NCBI GenBank assembly: GCA_044375275.1
Contig: JBILMZ010000231.1
Location: 1 to 5,300 of the forward strand
Direction of reading: 5' to 3'
DNA length: 5,300 nt
From: SZUA-430 sp044375275
GTDB lineage: Bacteria > Pseudomonadota > Alphaproteobacteria > Micropepsales > Micropepsaceae
Shown: in pieces, positions 1 to 4,592 of the stretch
Position numbering within the stretch: the stretch's first letter is position 1
Layout: each line of letters begins with the position of its first letter
Program-made: the position numbers and the translations under genes
The notes under the pieces: generated by a model
The model's input: only the letters and a program-made list of their open reading frames with translations
Database searches by the model: none
Told to the model about the DNA's origin: nothing

Positions 1-1173
1 CCCGTCGAATGCCCAGTCCAGCAGGGTGAAGTGCCCCGCCAGGCGCAGAACCCGACCTGGACCCTTTCCCCACCAAGCCAGAAAGCGGCCTGTGCCGACT
101 GGTCCTTCCGCATCACGTCGCACCATCCATTCGACAAAGCCTTTGGACGCTTCAACATCCAGCGGCAGGACAAGCGGTGCAGGTCCGTCGCCCTCATCGC
201 GCATTTGCAGCCCGTGCAATCGCCTGAAGGCTCCTAGCAACCGCGCGTGGTCTGTTCGTCTAGTCGGTCGCCCGGTGAATGCGCGGCGGTTCGGATAGAC
301 GTAGAGAAACCGCGATTGAATGCCGTCATCGTCTCCCTTGGCTATGAGGCTTTGGAAACGGTCAGGTTGCAGACCGCCAAGCACGCAAAGTGACAATCTG
401 GGAATGATGCTGGAACCACCGCCCTTGCGCGATACTCGATATTCCTGCCCTCCATAGGATTCCAGCAGCATCGCACGCTCCGACCCACCCGACTTGTACC
501 GGTCAAGGCCGCCTATAAGGCCCGCAAGTTCATCGCGGTAAAGCAAGAGGCCACGTGGACTTGCAGCGGCGATCTGCGCCAGTGCCTCGCCAGTCGTATC
601 ACCCACCACAAGCTGCGGAGGGATTGCCGGTGGCGGCACGATTGCCCCTGGAGGCATCGCAGGTGGAGTCTCACCAGCGCGCACCGCTGCCGTCATCGCA
701 TCTCGCCAAGCGGCCTCGGTCGCCTTCGCAACGGCGGCTTCTTCTTCCTGCCTGAGTTGCTCCGGTTCGAACGCAATCCGTTCCTCACTGTCGATTGCCT
801 TCAGACCATCGATGACGGCGCTCGCACCTGGTGTCTTGCCATGACTTGGCGGACCGACCAGCGCAAACCAAGCAACATGGGCTTGCGAGAACCAGCCATC
901 GGGCGCACCCGCCACCCAGCGCGCATTGCCGGTCACGGCGGCAGCACCAACCAGCAACGACGCCGCCACATAGTCCGGAGGCGCGCCCGAGTCAGCGGCG
1001 GCGTCACTAATCCAGCGCGCCCAAGGCCCAAAGGCTTCCAAAGGCAGCGGACACACGTCTGACGCAACTTCATCGAGCAGGCTCAGGTCTACGCCGTACA
1101 ATCTTTGCAGGCGCTCAGGCGAGTTCAGTTCTTCTTCCGTCGGGGCGACTTCGTGTTGGATTTCGTCAGTCAT
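1..1173 (-). CDS. DUF3987-type P-loop ATPase, N-terminal 391 residues (runs off left edge)
   Basis: The minus frame is open from ATG at 1173 to base 1, so 391 residues are visible and the C-terminus is outside the window. Seen: a Walker A motif GPPSHGKT at residues 107-114 (K113, T114), a Walker B-like stretch LLLYRDELAG at 209-218, and DGIQSRFL at 283-290, which resembles the arginine-containing segment that follows in this family. Family knowledge: DUF3987 (YfjI-like) proteins are helicase/primase-associated ATPases common in prophages, P4-like satellites and integrative elements, where a replication role is usually assumed. No primase or zinc-binding module precedes the ATPase here, so it is not a full P4 alpha-type primase-helicase in the visible part. 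A Pro-rich linker (residues 170-186) separates Walker A from Walker B. The start is supported by GAGGTG at 1179-1184, 5 bases upstream, and it overlaps the end of the preceding small ORF by 8 bases. A role in element replication is inferred. Confidence 0.85.
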   Translation of the reverse strand, partial: MTDEIQHEVAPTEEELNSPERLQRLYGVDLSLLDEVASDVCPLPLEAFGPWARWISDAAADSGAPPDYVAASLLVGAAAVTGNARWVAGAPDGWFSQAHVAWFALVGPPSHGKTPGASAVIDGLKAIDSEERIAFEPEQLRQEEEAAVAKATEAAWRDAMTAAVRAGETPPAMPPGAIVPPPAIPPQLVVGDTTGEALAQIAAASPRGLLLYRDELAGLIGGLDRYKSGGSERAMLLESYGGQEYRVSRKGGGSSIIPRLSLCVLGGLQPDRFQSLIAKGDDDGIQSRFLYVYPNRRAFTGRPTRRTDHARLLGAFRRLHGLQMRDEGDGPAPLVLPLDVEASKGFVEWMVRRDAEGPVGTGRFLAWWGKGPGRVLRLAGHFTLLDWAFDG

Positions 1174-1393
1174 GGCGGCACCTCACTACTAGGGCCGCCA
1201 ACACAATGGCTGCGTTCAATGTGACGCGATGCTTGCTGACCCAGCGCTGGGCCATCCTGACGGCCTCTGGCTGGTAGCTGTTGCTACCTTGTGTTACGTT
1301 GCCGTTGTCTGTGGTTGGTTCCCTCAGGCGATCATTCGGGTGTCTGGGGGCGATTGCGTCGCCCCCGGCCCCGTTTCTCGGGTCAGCCTGCAT
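1166..1393 (-). CDS. Small hypothetical protein, 75 aa, overlapping both neighbours
   Basis: I do not recognise this product. The ATG at 1393 is preceded by GGGAGG (1400-1405) with 6 bases between, one of the best ribosome binding sites in the window. It overlaps the end of the helix-turn-helix gene by 11 bases, and its TGA (1166-1168) overlaps the start of the ATPase gene by 8, so the ORF exactly bridges two real genes, as coupled operon genes often do. The protein has a polar, Asn/Arg/Pro-rich N-terminal half. A C-terminal part is basic then hydrophobic (VTLNAAIVLAALVV, about residues 56-69) and could be a short membrane segment or an amphipathic helix. Without it, about 200 bases would separate the two neighbours. 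The main doubt is that no known family supports it and the ORF could be open by chance in G+C-rich DNA. Confidence 0.5.
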   Translation of the reverse strand: MQADPRNGAGGDAIAPRHPNDRLREPTTDNGNVTQGSNSYQPEAVRMAQRWVSKHRVTLNAAIVLAALVVRCRHD

Positions 1394-1616
1394 TGGCAGC
1401 CTCCCGGGCCACAAAGGCCTCCAGTTCGCTCTTCTGGAAAAGCCTGCGCCCGCCGATGGTGAAGCTCTTCAGCTTTCCGGCAGCAACTAGCTCGTAAAGC
1501 TTGGTGCGCTTGATACCCAATGCCTGACAAGCGTCATCAACGCCCAGCGCCAGCACAAAGGGTGACACCTGCGCAGACAATCCGGCGGAAGGTGTCGGTG
1601 CGATTTTCTCTGACAT
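1383..1616 (-). CDS. AlpA/excisionase-like helix-turn-helix DNA-binding protein, 77 aa
   Basis: This is a small winged-helix protein of the HTH_17/excisionase type. Seen: after about 24 flexible N-terminal residues comes GVDDACQALGIKRTKLYELVAAGKL (described as residues 25-49), with the turn at ALGI and a recognition helix RTKLYELVAAG. A wing (SFTIGGRRLF, 51-60) and a closing helix (QKSELEAFVARE, 61-72) follow. The pattern of helix-turn-helix, then a basic wing, then a FxxSELEAF helix is characteristic of MerR-like excisionase proteins. Family knowledge: in P4-like elements such proteins (AlpA) act as recombination directionality factors and/or transcriptional activators of the integrase. AGGAG at 1624-1628 lies 7 bases before the ATG. 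A 90-base gap separates it from the upstream 221-aa gene, so it may have its own promoter. Whether it is the excisionase or only a regulator cannot be decided from sequence. Confidence 0.87.
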   Translation of the reverse strand: MSEKIAPTPSAGLSAQVSPFVLALGVDDACQALGIKRTKLYELVAAGKLKSFTIGGRRLFQKSELEAFVAREAANAG

Positions 1617-1706
1617 TTTTGCACTCCTGCTTCAACGAACACGGTCAACCGCGTCCGTTGTCCAAAGAGTGCTTGCGTTCATTTATGCAGAATAGATCAG
1701 CGACCT
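1617..1706 (-). promoter_or_regulatory. Leader of the helix-turn-helix gene with an 8-base direct repeat
   Basis: This gap between the 221-aa gene and the helix-turn-helix gene carries TGCATAAA (minus strand) at 1682-1689. A second exact copy lies at 1706-1713, overlapping the stop codon of the upstream gene, 24 bases away start to start. CATAAA is a passable -10 element, but I find no well-spaced -35 box. The pair could be an operator, perhaps for autoregulation by the downstream protein; this is inference only. Confidence 0.3.
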
Positions 1707-2372
1707 TTATGCACTGTGCGAGAAGGTGTCCGGCCCTTTCGGAAAAATGGTGTCCAGCACGCTATCTAGAAACACGTGACAGAGTTTTGGATGTTTTTTC
1801 TCGAGCGCAACAAGTCGGGTCGCGAGTTCTGTTTTTTTCCATCTGTAGTAGGCGCGATGAACGGAGCGTTGGTCTTTCATGTCAGGGTAGTCTTTGCCGA
1901 TATTCTCGCATGCCCAGTTCACGGACTTACCCGGATTGCGCTTCAACTTCCGAAGCACACGCATTCCGACCATAGTATCTCTGAATGCTCCAGTGCTTGG
2001 AGCACCCTTCGAGCGACAGGTCTTAAAGCCGGGCACATGTCGAACTGCTAATTCCAGCGCTAGTTCCTTCCAATGCGAACCATCACGCGCTTCCTGCACG
2101 CCGAAGTGTGACAAGAGGATGGGTAGCTTCTCTTCCCGATTCCTTCCCAAAACAATTTGAAAGGCTTTGGCCCCATCTCGATACATTTTACCGGTATCTA
2201 TCTCACCCATGTAGCGGACAACCTCATCAAGCCCGCCCTCCACTTTTTTGAGCGCCACATTCCAATGTAGCATCTGGATGAACCTGGCCTGTTCCTGAGG
2301 GCTCAGGTGAAAATATTGCATTGGTATCGGCTCAAGCAACGCGCCTGCATAAGGCTTAGCTTTGCGCTTCAT
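1707..2372 (-). CDS. Hypothetical protein of integrative element, 221 aa, translationally coupled to integrase
   Basis: I do not recognise a family. The start ATG at 2372 overlaps the integrase TGA in an ATGA arrangement, so translation is probably coupled and the protein is made with the integrase. Only a weak GAGAG precedes it, which fits coupling. Seen: a basic N-terminus (MKRKAKPY), a central mostly helical charged region, and a basic patch (FRDTMVGMRVLRKLKRNPGK, about 149-168). The segment that follows, VNWACENIGKDYPDMKDQRS and on to HRAYYRWKK (about 171-200), looks like a small helical DNA-binding motif seen at the C-terminus of many uncharacterised mobile-element proteins. There is no signal peptide or membrane segment. 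Base composition is clearly less G+C-rich than the chromosomal genes to the right. Its position suggests an accessory to integration/excision or an element regulator, but I see no direct evidence of function. Confidence 0.8.
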   Translation of the reverse strand: MKRKAKPYAGALLEPIPMQYFHLSPQEQARFIQMLHWNVALKKVEGGLDEVVRYMGEIDTGKMYRDGAKAFQIVLGRNREEKLPILLSHFGVQEARDGSHWKELALELAVRHVPGFKTCRSKGAPSTGAFRDTMVGMRVLRKLKRNPGKSVNWACENIGKDYPDMKDQRSVHRAYYRWKKTELATRLVALEKKHPKLCHVFLDSVLDTIFPKGPDTFSHSA

Positions 2373-3586
2373 GGATTAGCTCTCATCTGAATGACGTTAC
2401 CGGTCTTAGCCTCGCAGTAGGTCGCCCATGCTTGCATTAGCGCCCGGCGCTTTGCGATCATGTCTCCGCGCCTGTAGGCAGCTTCGGCCGCATTGCGGAC
2501 TGTATGTGCAAGCGCGGCCTCGCATACCTCATGAGGGGCATTGCTGACCTCGCCCGCGTAATCCCGGAATGAACTGCGGAAGCCGTGGACAGTGATGTCT
2601 GCATGACCCATTCGCTTCAGCAGCGCGAGCATGGCGTTGGTGCTCAACGGGCCCTTGTCATAAGACGGGAATACAAAATCGCTTGTGCGCTCGGCTTCGA
2701 GAGCACCCAGGATTTCGAGGGCTCGTGCTGACAGGGGAACGCGATGTTCCCTGTTCGCCTTCATGGCTGCCGCTGGCACCGTCCAGACCCCGTTGGGCAG
2801 GTCGAATTGCGCCCATGTGGCTTGGCGCACCTCGCCTGTTCTGGCTGCCGTCAGGATTGTGAATTCCAGCGCCCTGGCGGCAATCCCGTCCTGACCCCGT
2901 AGACGGGCCATGAAGTCGGCCATGTCCTGATATGGCAGCGCCGCATGATGTGCGCGTTGATGAGAAGCTCGGGCAGGAAGAAGCGCTTTCAGGTTTCCCT
3001 TCCATGCTGCCGGGTTGGGCCCTGCCCTCAGTCCGTGCGCGGTGGCTGCGTCCATGACGGCCTCGATCTGGCCCCTCAGGCGGCGGCCCGTCTCAGGATG
3101 GGTCTGCCAGACAGGCTTGAGTGCCTCAAGCACCTCGGCAACGCCAATGGCTTCCACAGGCAGCGGGCGCAGCGTGGCGCACTTCACAGTCAGCCCATGT
3201 TCCCACTGCCGGGCATATATTGCGCTCTTCCACTTGGGCCGCATGGCCTCATAGAAGCTGTCTGCCACGACGGCGAATGTTGGCTTGGGATTGTCTGCGG
3301 CGGCCTTGGCGGTGCGGGCTGCTTCCAGCGGGCACTTCCCCTTGGCGATCAAGCTTCGGGCCTGTGCCGCCCCTTCCCGCGCGTTCGCCAGCGAAACTGT
3401 ATTCGGGCCGCGAGCGCTGCCCAACCCCATTTCACGACGCTTTCCGTTGAGCGTGTATATGAGCAACCAGAAGGCATTGCCTTGGGGCGCCACCCGCAAA
3501 TAGAGCCCACCGCCGTCTGCATAGACGCCTGGCCTAGTCGCCTTGGCGACCTGAACGGCTGTCAGTCTGTTGGTTGTTCTCGCCAT
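2369..3586 (-). CDS. int: P4-type tyrosine site-specific integrase, 405 aa
   Basis: This enzyme catalyses integration and excision of the element through a covalent 3'-phosphotyrosine intermediate. Seen: an N-terminal DUF4102-type arm-binding domain (about 1-95, with GVYADGGGLYLRV at 20-32 and ANAREGAAQARSLIAKG at 67-83), a core-binding domain (about 100-200), and a catalytic domain (about 215-390). The full active-site set is present: R249 (TAARTGEVR), K276 (MKANREHRVPL), H334 and R337 (HGFRSSFRDYA), H361 (AALAHTV) and nucleophile Y371 (AAYRRGD). The length is normal for P4-type integrases, so it should be active. I chose ATG 3586 over the in-frame ATG at 3646: GAGGA (3593-3597) lies 6 bases before 3586, MARTTNRLTAVQVAKA is a typical family N-terminus, and the 20-residue extension is mostly encoded by a short DNA repeat. 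The gene is read away from the repeat-rich region at 3587-4075, as expected if attP lies there. Confidence 0.95.
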   Translation of the reverse strand: MARTTNRLTAVQVAKATRPGVYADGGGLYLRVAPQGNAFWLLIYTLNGKRREMGLGSARGPNTVSLANAREGAAQARSLIAKGKCPLEAARTAKAAADNPKPTFAVVADSFYEAMRPKWKSAIYARQWEHGLTVKCATLRPLPVEAIGVAEVLEALKPVWQTHPETGRRLRGQIEAVMDAATAHGLRAGPNPAAWKGNLKALLPARASHQRAHHAALPYQDMADFMARLRGQDGIAARALEFTILTAARTGEVRQATWAQFDLPNGVWTVPAAAMKANREHRVPLSARALEILGALEAERTSDFVFPSYDKGPLSTNAMLALLKRMGHADITVHGFRSSFRDYAGEVSNAPHEVCEAALAHTVRNAAEAAYRRGDMIAKRRALMQAWATYCEAKTGNVIQMRANP

Positions 3587-3592
3587 TTTCCG

Positions 3593-3597
3593 TCCTC
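3593..3597 (-). promoter_or_regulatory. Ribosome binding site deciding the integrase start
   Basis: GAGGA on the minus strand lies 6 bases upstream of ATG 3586. The longer reading (ATG 3646) has no comparable site, so the 405-residue form is preferred. Confidence 0.7.
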
Positions 3598-3617
3598 GCT
3601 CATAAAGCCGCTCATAA
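3597..3617 (-). repeat. 9-base direct repeat, period 12, upstream of int start
   Basis: TTATGAGCG (minus strand) occurs exactly twice, at 3609-3617 and 3597-3605, separated by 3 bases. The nearer copy runs into the integrase ribosome binding site. A protein bound here could block integrase translation or transcription, or the copies could be integrase arm sites; both ideas are inference. Confidence 0.5.
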
Positions 3618-3790
3618 GAAGTGGGGCGGTTTAGAACGCATTGCAACGGATAAAGTTGAATAATGTTCTCGCTAAGTACTGCCCCTCTTGGCTTTTATAC
3701 TCATCTTTTGTGGACAGTTCCGGACATGGCCGAATATTGTCTAATGGACTCTCTGTCCGCCAACACCTGCCGCCTTTGGGCGGTTCGCCT

Positions 3791-3866
3791 GAAGATGACA
3801 CGAGCGCCGAACGGGCCTGGGTGTTTTTGGCTGTTTCCTGCCTTTCCTGATCTTCGAAGATGACAC
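3791..3866 (+). repeat. 11-base direct repeat (GAAGATGACAC), two copies 65 bases apart
   Basis: Exact copies lie at 3791-3801 and 3856-3866. A shorter inverted match to its AAGATGA part lies at 3701-3707. Spaced direct repeats of about 10 bases near attP are typical of integrase arm-type binding sites; that role is inferred. Confidence 0.5.
3850..3861. repeat. 12-base perfect palindrome
   Basis: ATCTTCGAAGAT is perfectly self-complementary. It overlaps the second copy of the 11-base direct repeat. It could be a dimeric protein site or part of an integrase core site. Confidence 0.45.
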
Positions 3867-3922
3867 TTTCGTCGTTGTTTTTGCGTTTGTCCGTCTTTCA
3901 CTTTGCGGGTGAAAAGGGCTTC

Positions 3923-3940
3923 TGAGGTTCACAAACCTCA
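3923..3940. repeat. 18-base hairpin, 7-bp perfect stem
   Basis: TGAGGTT and AACCTCA pair perfectly around a CACA loop. It lies just downstream of the leftward LexA-box promoter, at or right after the predicted transcript start, so it could form at the 5' end of that RNA or act as an operator. The sequence superficially resembles a tRNA T-arm, but the loop would be 8 bases and no acceptor stem follows. Confidence 0.5.
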
Positions 3941-3943
3941 TCC

Positions 3944-3958
3944 GAACATATAGGGAAC
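3944..3958 (-). promoter_or_regulatory. Candidate LexA (SOS) box, GTTC-N7-GTTC
   Basis: Read on the minus strand, GTTCCCTATATGTTC matches the direct-repeat LexA operator known from alphaproteobacteria (GTTC, seven bases, GTTC), with an A/T-rich end to the spacer. The site covers the -10 element of a leftward promoter, the position where LexA would repress. By simple count one match of this 8-base pattern would turn up by chance in roughly one such window in six, so overlap with a promoter is the main support. Confidence 0.55.
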
Positions 3959-3975
3959 AAATACAAGTTCCACAA
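3947..3975 (-). promoter_or_regulatory. Candidate leftward sigma70-type promoter overlapping the LexA box
   Basis: On the minus strand TTGTGG (3970-3975) is followed after exactly 17 bases by TATATG (3947-3952). That gives a partial -35 with TTG conserved and a partial -10. Transcription would start near 3940 and run into the integrase about 350 bases downstream. It is the best-spaced promoter pair I found in the junction region, but both boxes are imperfect. Confidence 0.4.
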
Positions 3976-4046
3976 GGCGCAGGTCGTCGCAGGGTTTGCG
4001 TTGCGAGGGGGCCCTTCCCGACCTGTTTGTGCCGCCGCGACAATGT

Positions 4047-4059
4047 CGTTAAGTTAACG
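4047..4059. repeat. 13-base inverted repeat upstream of the exported-protein gene
   Basis: CGTTAA and TTAACG form a perfect 6-base inverted repeat around a single G, 31 bases before the TTG start. It lies where the core promoter of the downstream gene would be, so it could be an operator. No convincing -35/-10 pair is visible. Confidence 0.35.
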
Positions 4060-4077
4060 GCAGGACTCAATCTTCAT

Positions 4078-4085
4078 GGAGGAGG
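4078..4085 (+). promoter_or_regulatory. Strong ribosome binding site selecting a TTG start
   Basis: GGAGGAGG ends 5 bases before TTG 4091. An in-frame ATG at 4076 overlaps this site and has no such motif in front of it, so TTG is the more likely start. Confidence 0.7.
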
Positions 4086-4090
4086 TTCAC

Positions 4091-4516
4091 TTGCGCCCTT
4101 TCATTGCTGCCTGCCTTCTGGCTGGAGCCTTTCTTGCCTCCGGGACCGCAATTGCCGATGACGCCAAGCCCGCTCCTCAAGGCGAAGCGAGCAGCTGTGT
4201 CAACGCCCGGTCCATTCGTGGCTGGTCCAGGATCGACGACCGGACGCTGGTCCTGCGCGCCGCATCGCGCAAGTACCGCGTGTCGCTGGTGAATATCTGC
4301 CGCGAGGCCGACTGGGCCTTTGCGGCGCGCGTGGATCATTTCGGCATGTGCCTGCGACCCGGGGATGCGCTGATTTTCGGCCATGATGGTCACCCGCTTG
4401 GGGCGCGCTGGCCGCACTGGGGTGCGCGCTGGCCGGAACGCGGGTTTGAACAGCGCTGCTACATCAGCGCGATAGAGTTGCTGCCGCCGGGCTGGACGCC
4501 ACCTCCAAAGAGATAG
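4091..4516 (+). CDS. Exported DUF6491-like four-cysteine protein, 141 aa
   Basis: The predicted TTG start gives a clean signal peptide: MRPF, a hydrophobic core IAACLLAGAFLASG, then AIA with cleavage after residue 22, before DD. No lipobox cysteine is present, so the mature protein should be free in the periplasm. The mature part matches the DUF6491 pattern of alphaproteobacteria as I know it: a first cysteine (C36), IRGWSRIDDRTLVLRA (42-57), KYRVSL (61-66), C70, then GMCLRPGD (C87, 86-92) and a final C123 followed by ISAIEL. The four cysteines could form two disulfides. The function of the family is not known. Residues 104-117 contain a tandem pair, GARWPHW then GARWPER, from a 21-base in-frame duplication with 12 identical bases (4403-4414, 4424-4435). 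That stretch looks like an insertion relative to the core pattern. It is a monocistronic rightward gene converging on the efflux permease. Confidence 0.75.
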   Translation: MRPFIAACLLAGAFLASGTAIADDAKPAPQGEASSCVNARSIRGWSRIDDRTLVLRAASRKYRVSLVNICREADWAFAARVDHFGMCLRPGDALIFGHDGHPLGARWPHWGARWPERGFEQRCYISAIELLPPGWTPPPKR

Positions 4517-4533
4517 ACGCGGCGCCATCGTGC

Positions 4534-4553
4534 TGCGTTGCGCCTGCGACGCA
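4534..4553. terminator. Hairpin between convergent genes, possible shared terminator
   Basis: An 8-bp stem (TGCGTTGC paired with GCGACGCA, one G-T pair) encloses a 4-base GCCT loop in the 76-base gap between the two facing stop codons. No T-run follows on either strand, so if it terminates transcription it is not a classic intrinsic terminator. Confidence 0.4.
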
Positions 4554-4592
4554 TGGCTTGGTGCCTGACACCCAAAGAAACTCAAAGGCCCG

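Larger units (their letters stand above)
3587..4075. other. Non-coding, repeat-rich region, likely element/chromosome junction (attachment region)
   Basis: Nearly 500 bases between the integrase start and the exported-protein gene hold no convincing gene. ORFs here have no codon preference and resemble no family. The part up to about 3960 is less G+C-rich than what follows. Besides the repeats listed separately, it holds GGACAG at 3712-3717 with its inverted copy CTGTCC at 3753-3758, a small hairpin CCGCC/GGCGG at 3770-3783, and TATAAA (minus strand, 3694-3699), a -10-like element upstream of the integrase without a good -35. P4-type integrases act on an attP just upstream of their own gene, so the crossover site is expected here. 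No tRNA T-arm or acceptor stem is visible, so the usual tRNA target is not supported. The exact boundary cannot be fixed without the other end of the element. Confidence 0.5.

Noticed and set aside
1632..1682. 16-codon minus-strand leader-peptide-like ORF before the helix-turn-helix gene
   Set aside because: It has no ribosome binding site, no run of a regulatory amino acid and no attenuator hairpins.
1520..1975. 151-residue plus-strand ORF across the helix-turn-helix leader and the 221-aa gene
   Set aside because: It spans parts of two well-supported minus-strand genes and resembles no family.
2745..2756. GTTC-CCT-GTTC as a second LexA box
   Set aside because: The spacer is 3 bases instead of 7, and the site lies inside the integrase coding sequence.
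2945..3634. 229-residue plus-strand ORF opposite the integrase
   Set aside because: It is antisense to a complete integrase with all catalytic residues, and has no recognisable domain or ribosome binding site.
3646..3646. ATG 3646 as the integrase start (425 residues)
   Set aside because: The extension lacks family resemblance and a ribosome binding site, and contains a short DNA repeat; ATG 3586 has a good site and a typical N-terminus.
3770..3783. CCGCC/GGCGG hairpin as a terminator
   Set aside because: The stem is only 5 bp, no T-run follows on either strand, and no gene ends nearby.
3741..3941. Minus-strand 66-residue basic ORF starting at the predicted LexA-promoter transcript start (possible leaderless gene)
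   Set aside because: It has no ribosome binding site, no codon preference and low-complexity Lys/Arg/Pro content, and it overlaps the repeats. It is most likely a chance ORF; only its position is suggestive.
3923..3945. Possible tRNA T-arm remnant marking an att site
   Set aside because: The loop would be 8 bases rather than 7, the TTCRA pattern does not place correctly, and no acceptor stem or CCA follows.
4067..4585. 172-residue minus-strand ORF opposite the exported protein
   Set aside because: The opposite strand has a signal peptide, a strong ribosome binding site and a family match, and this frame has none.
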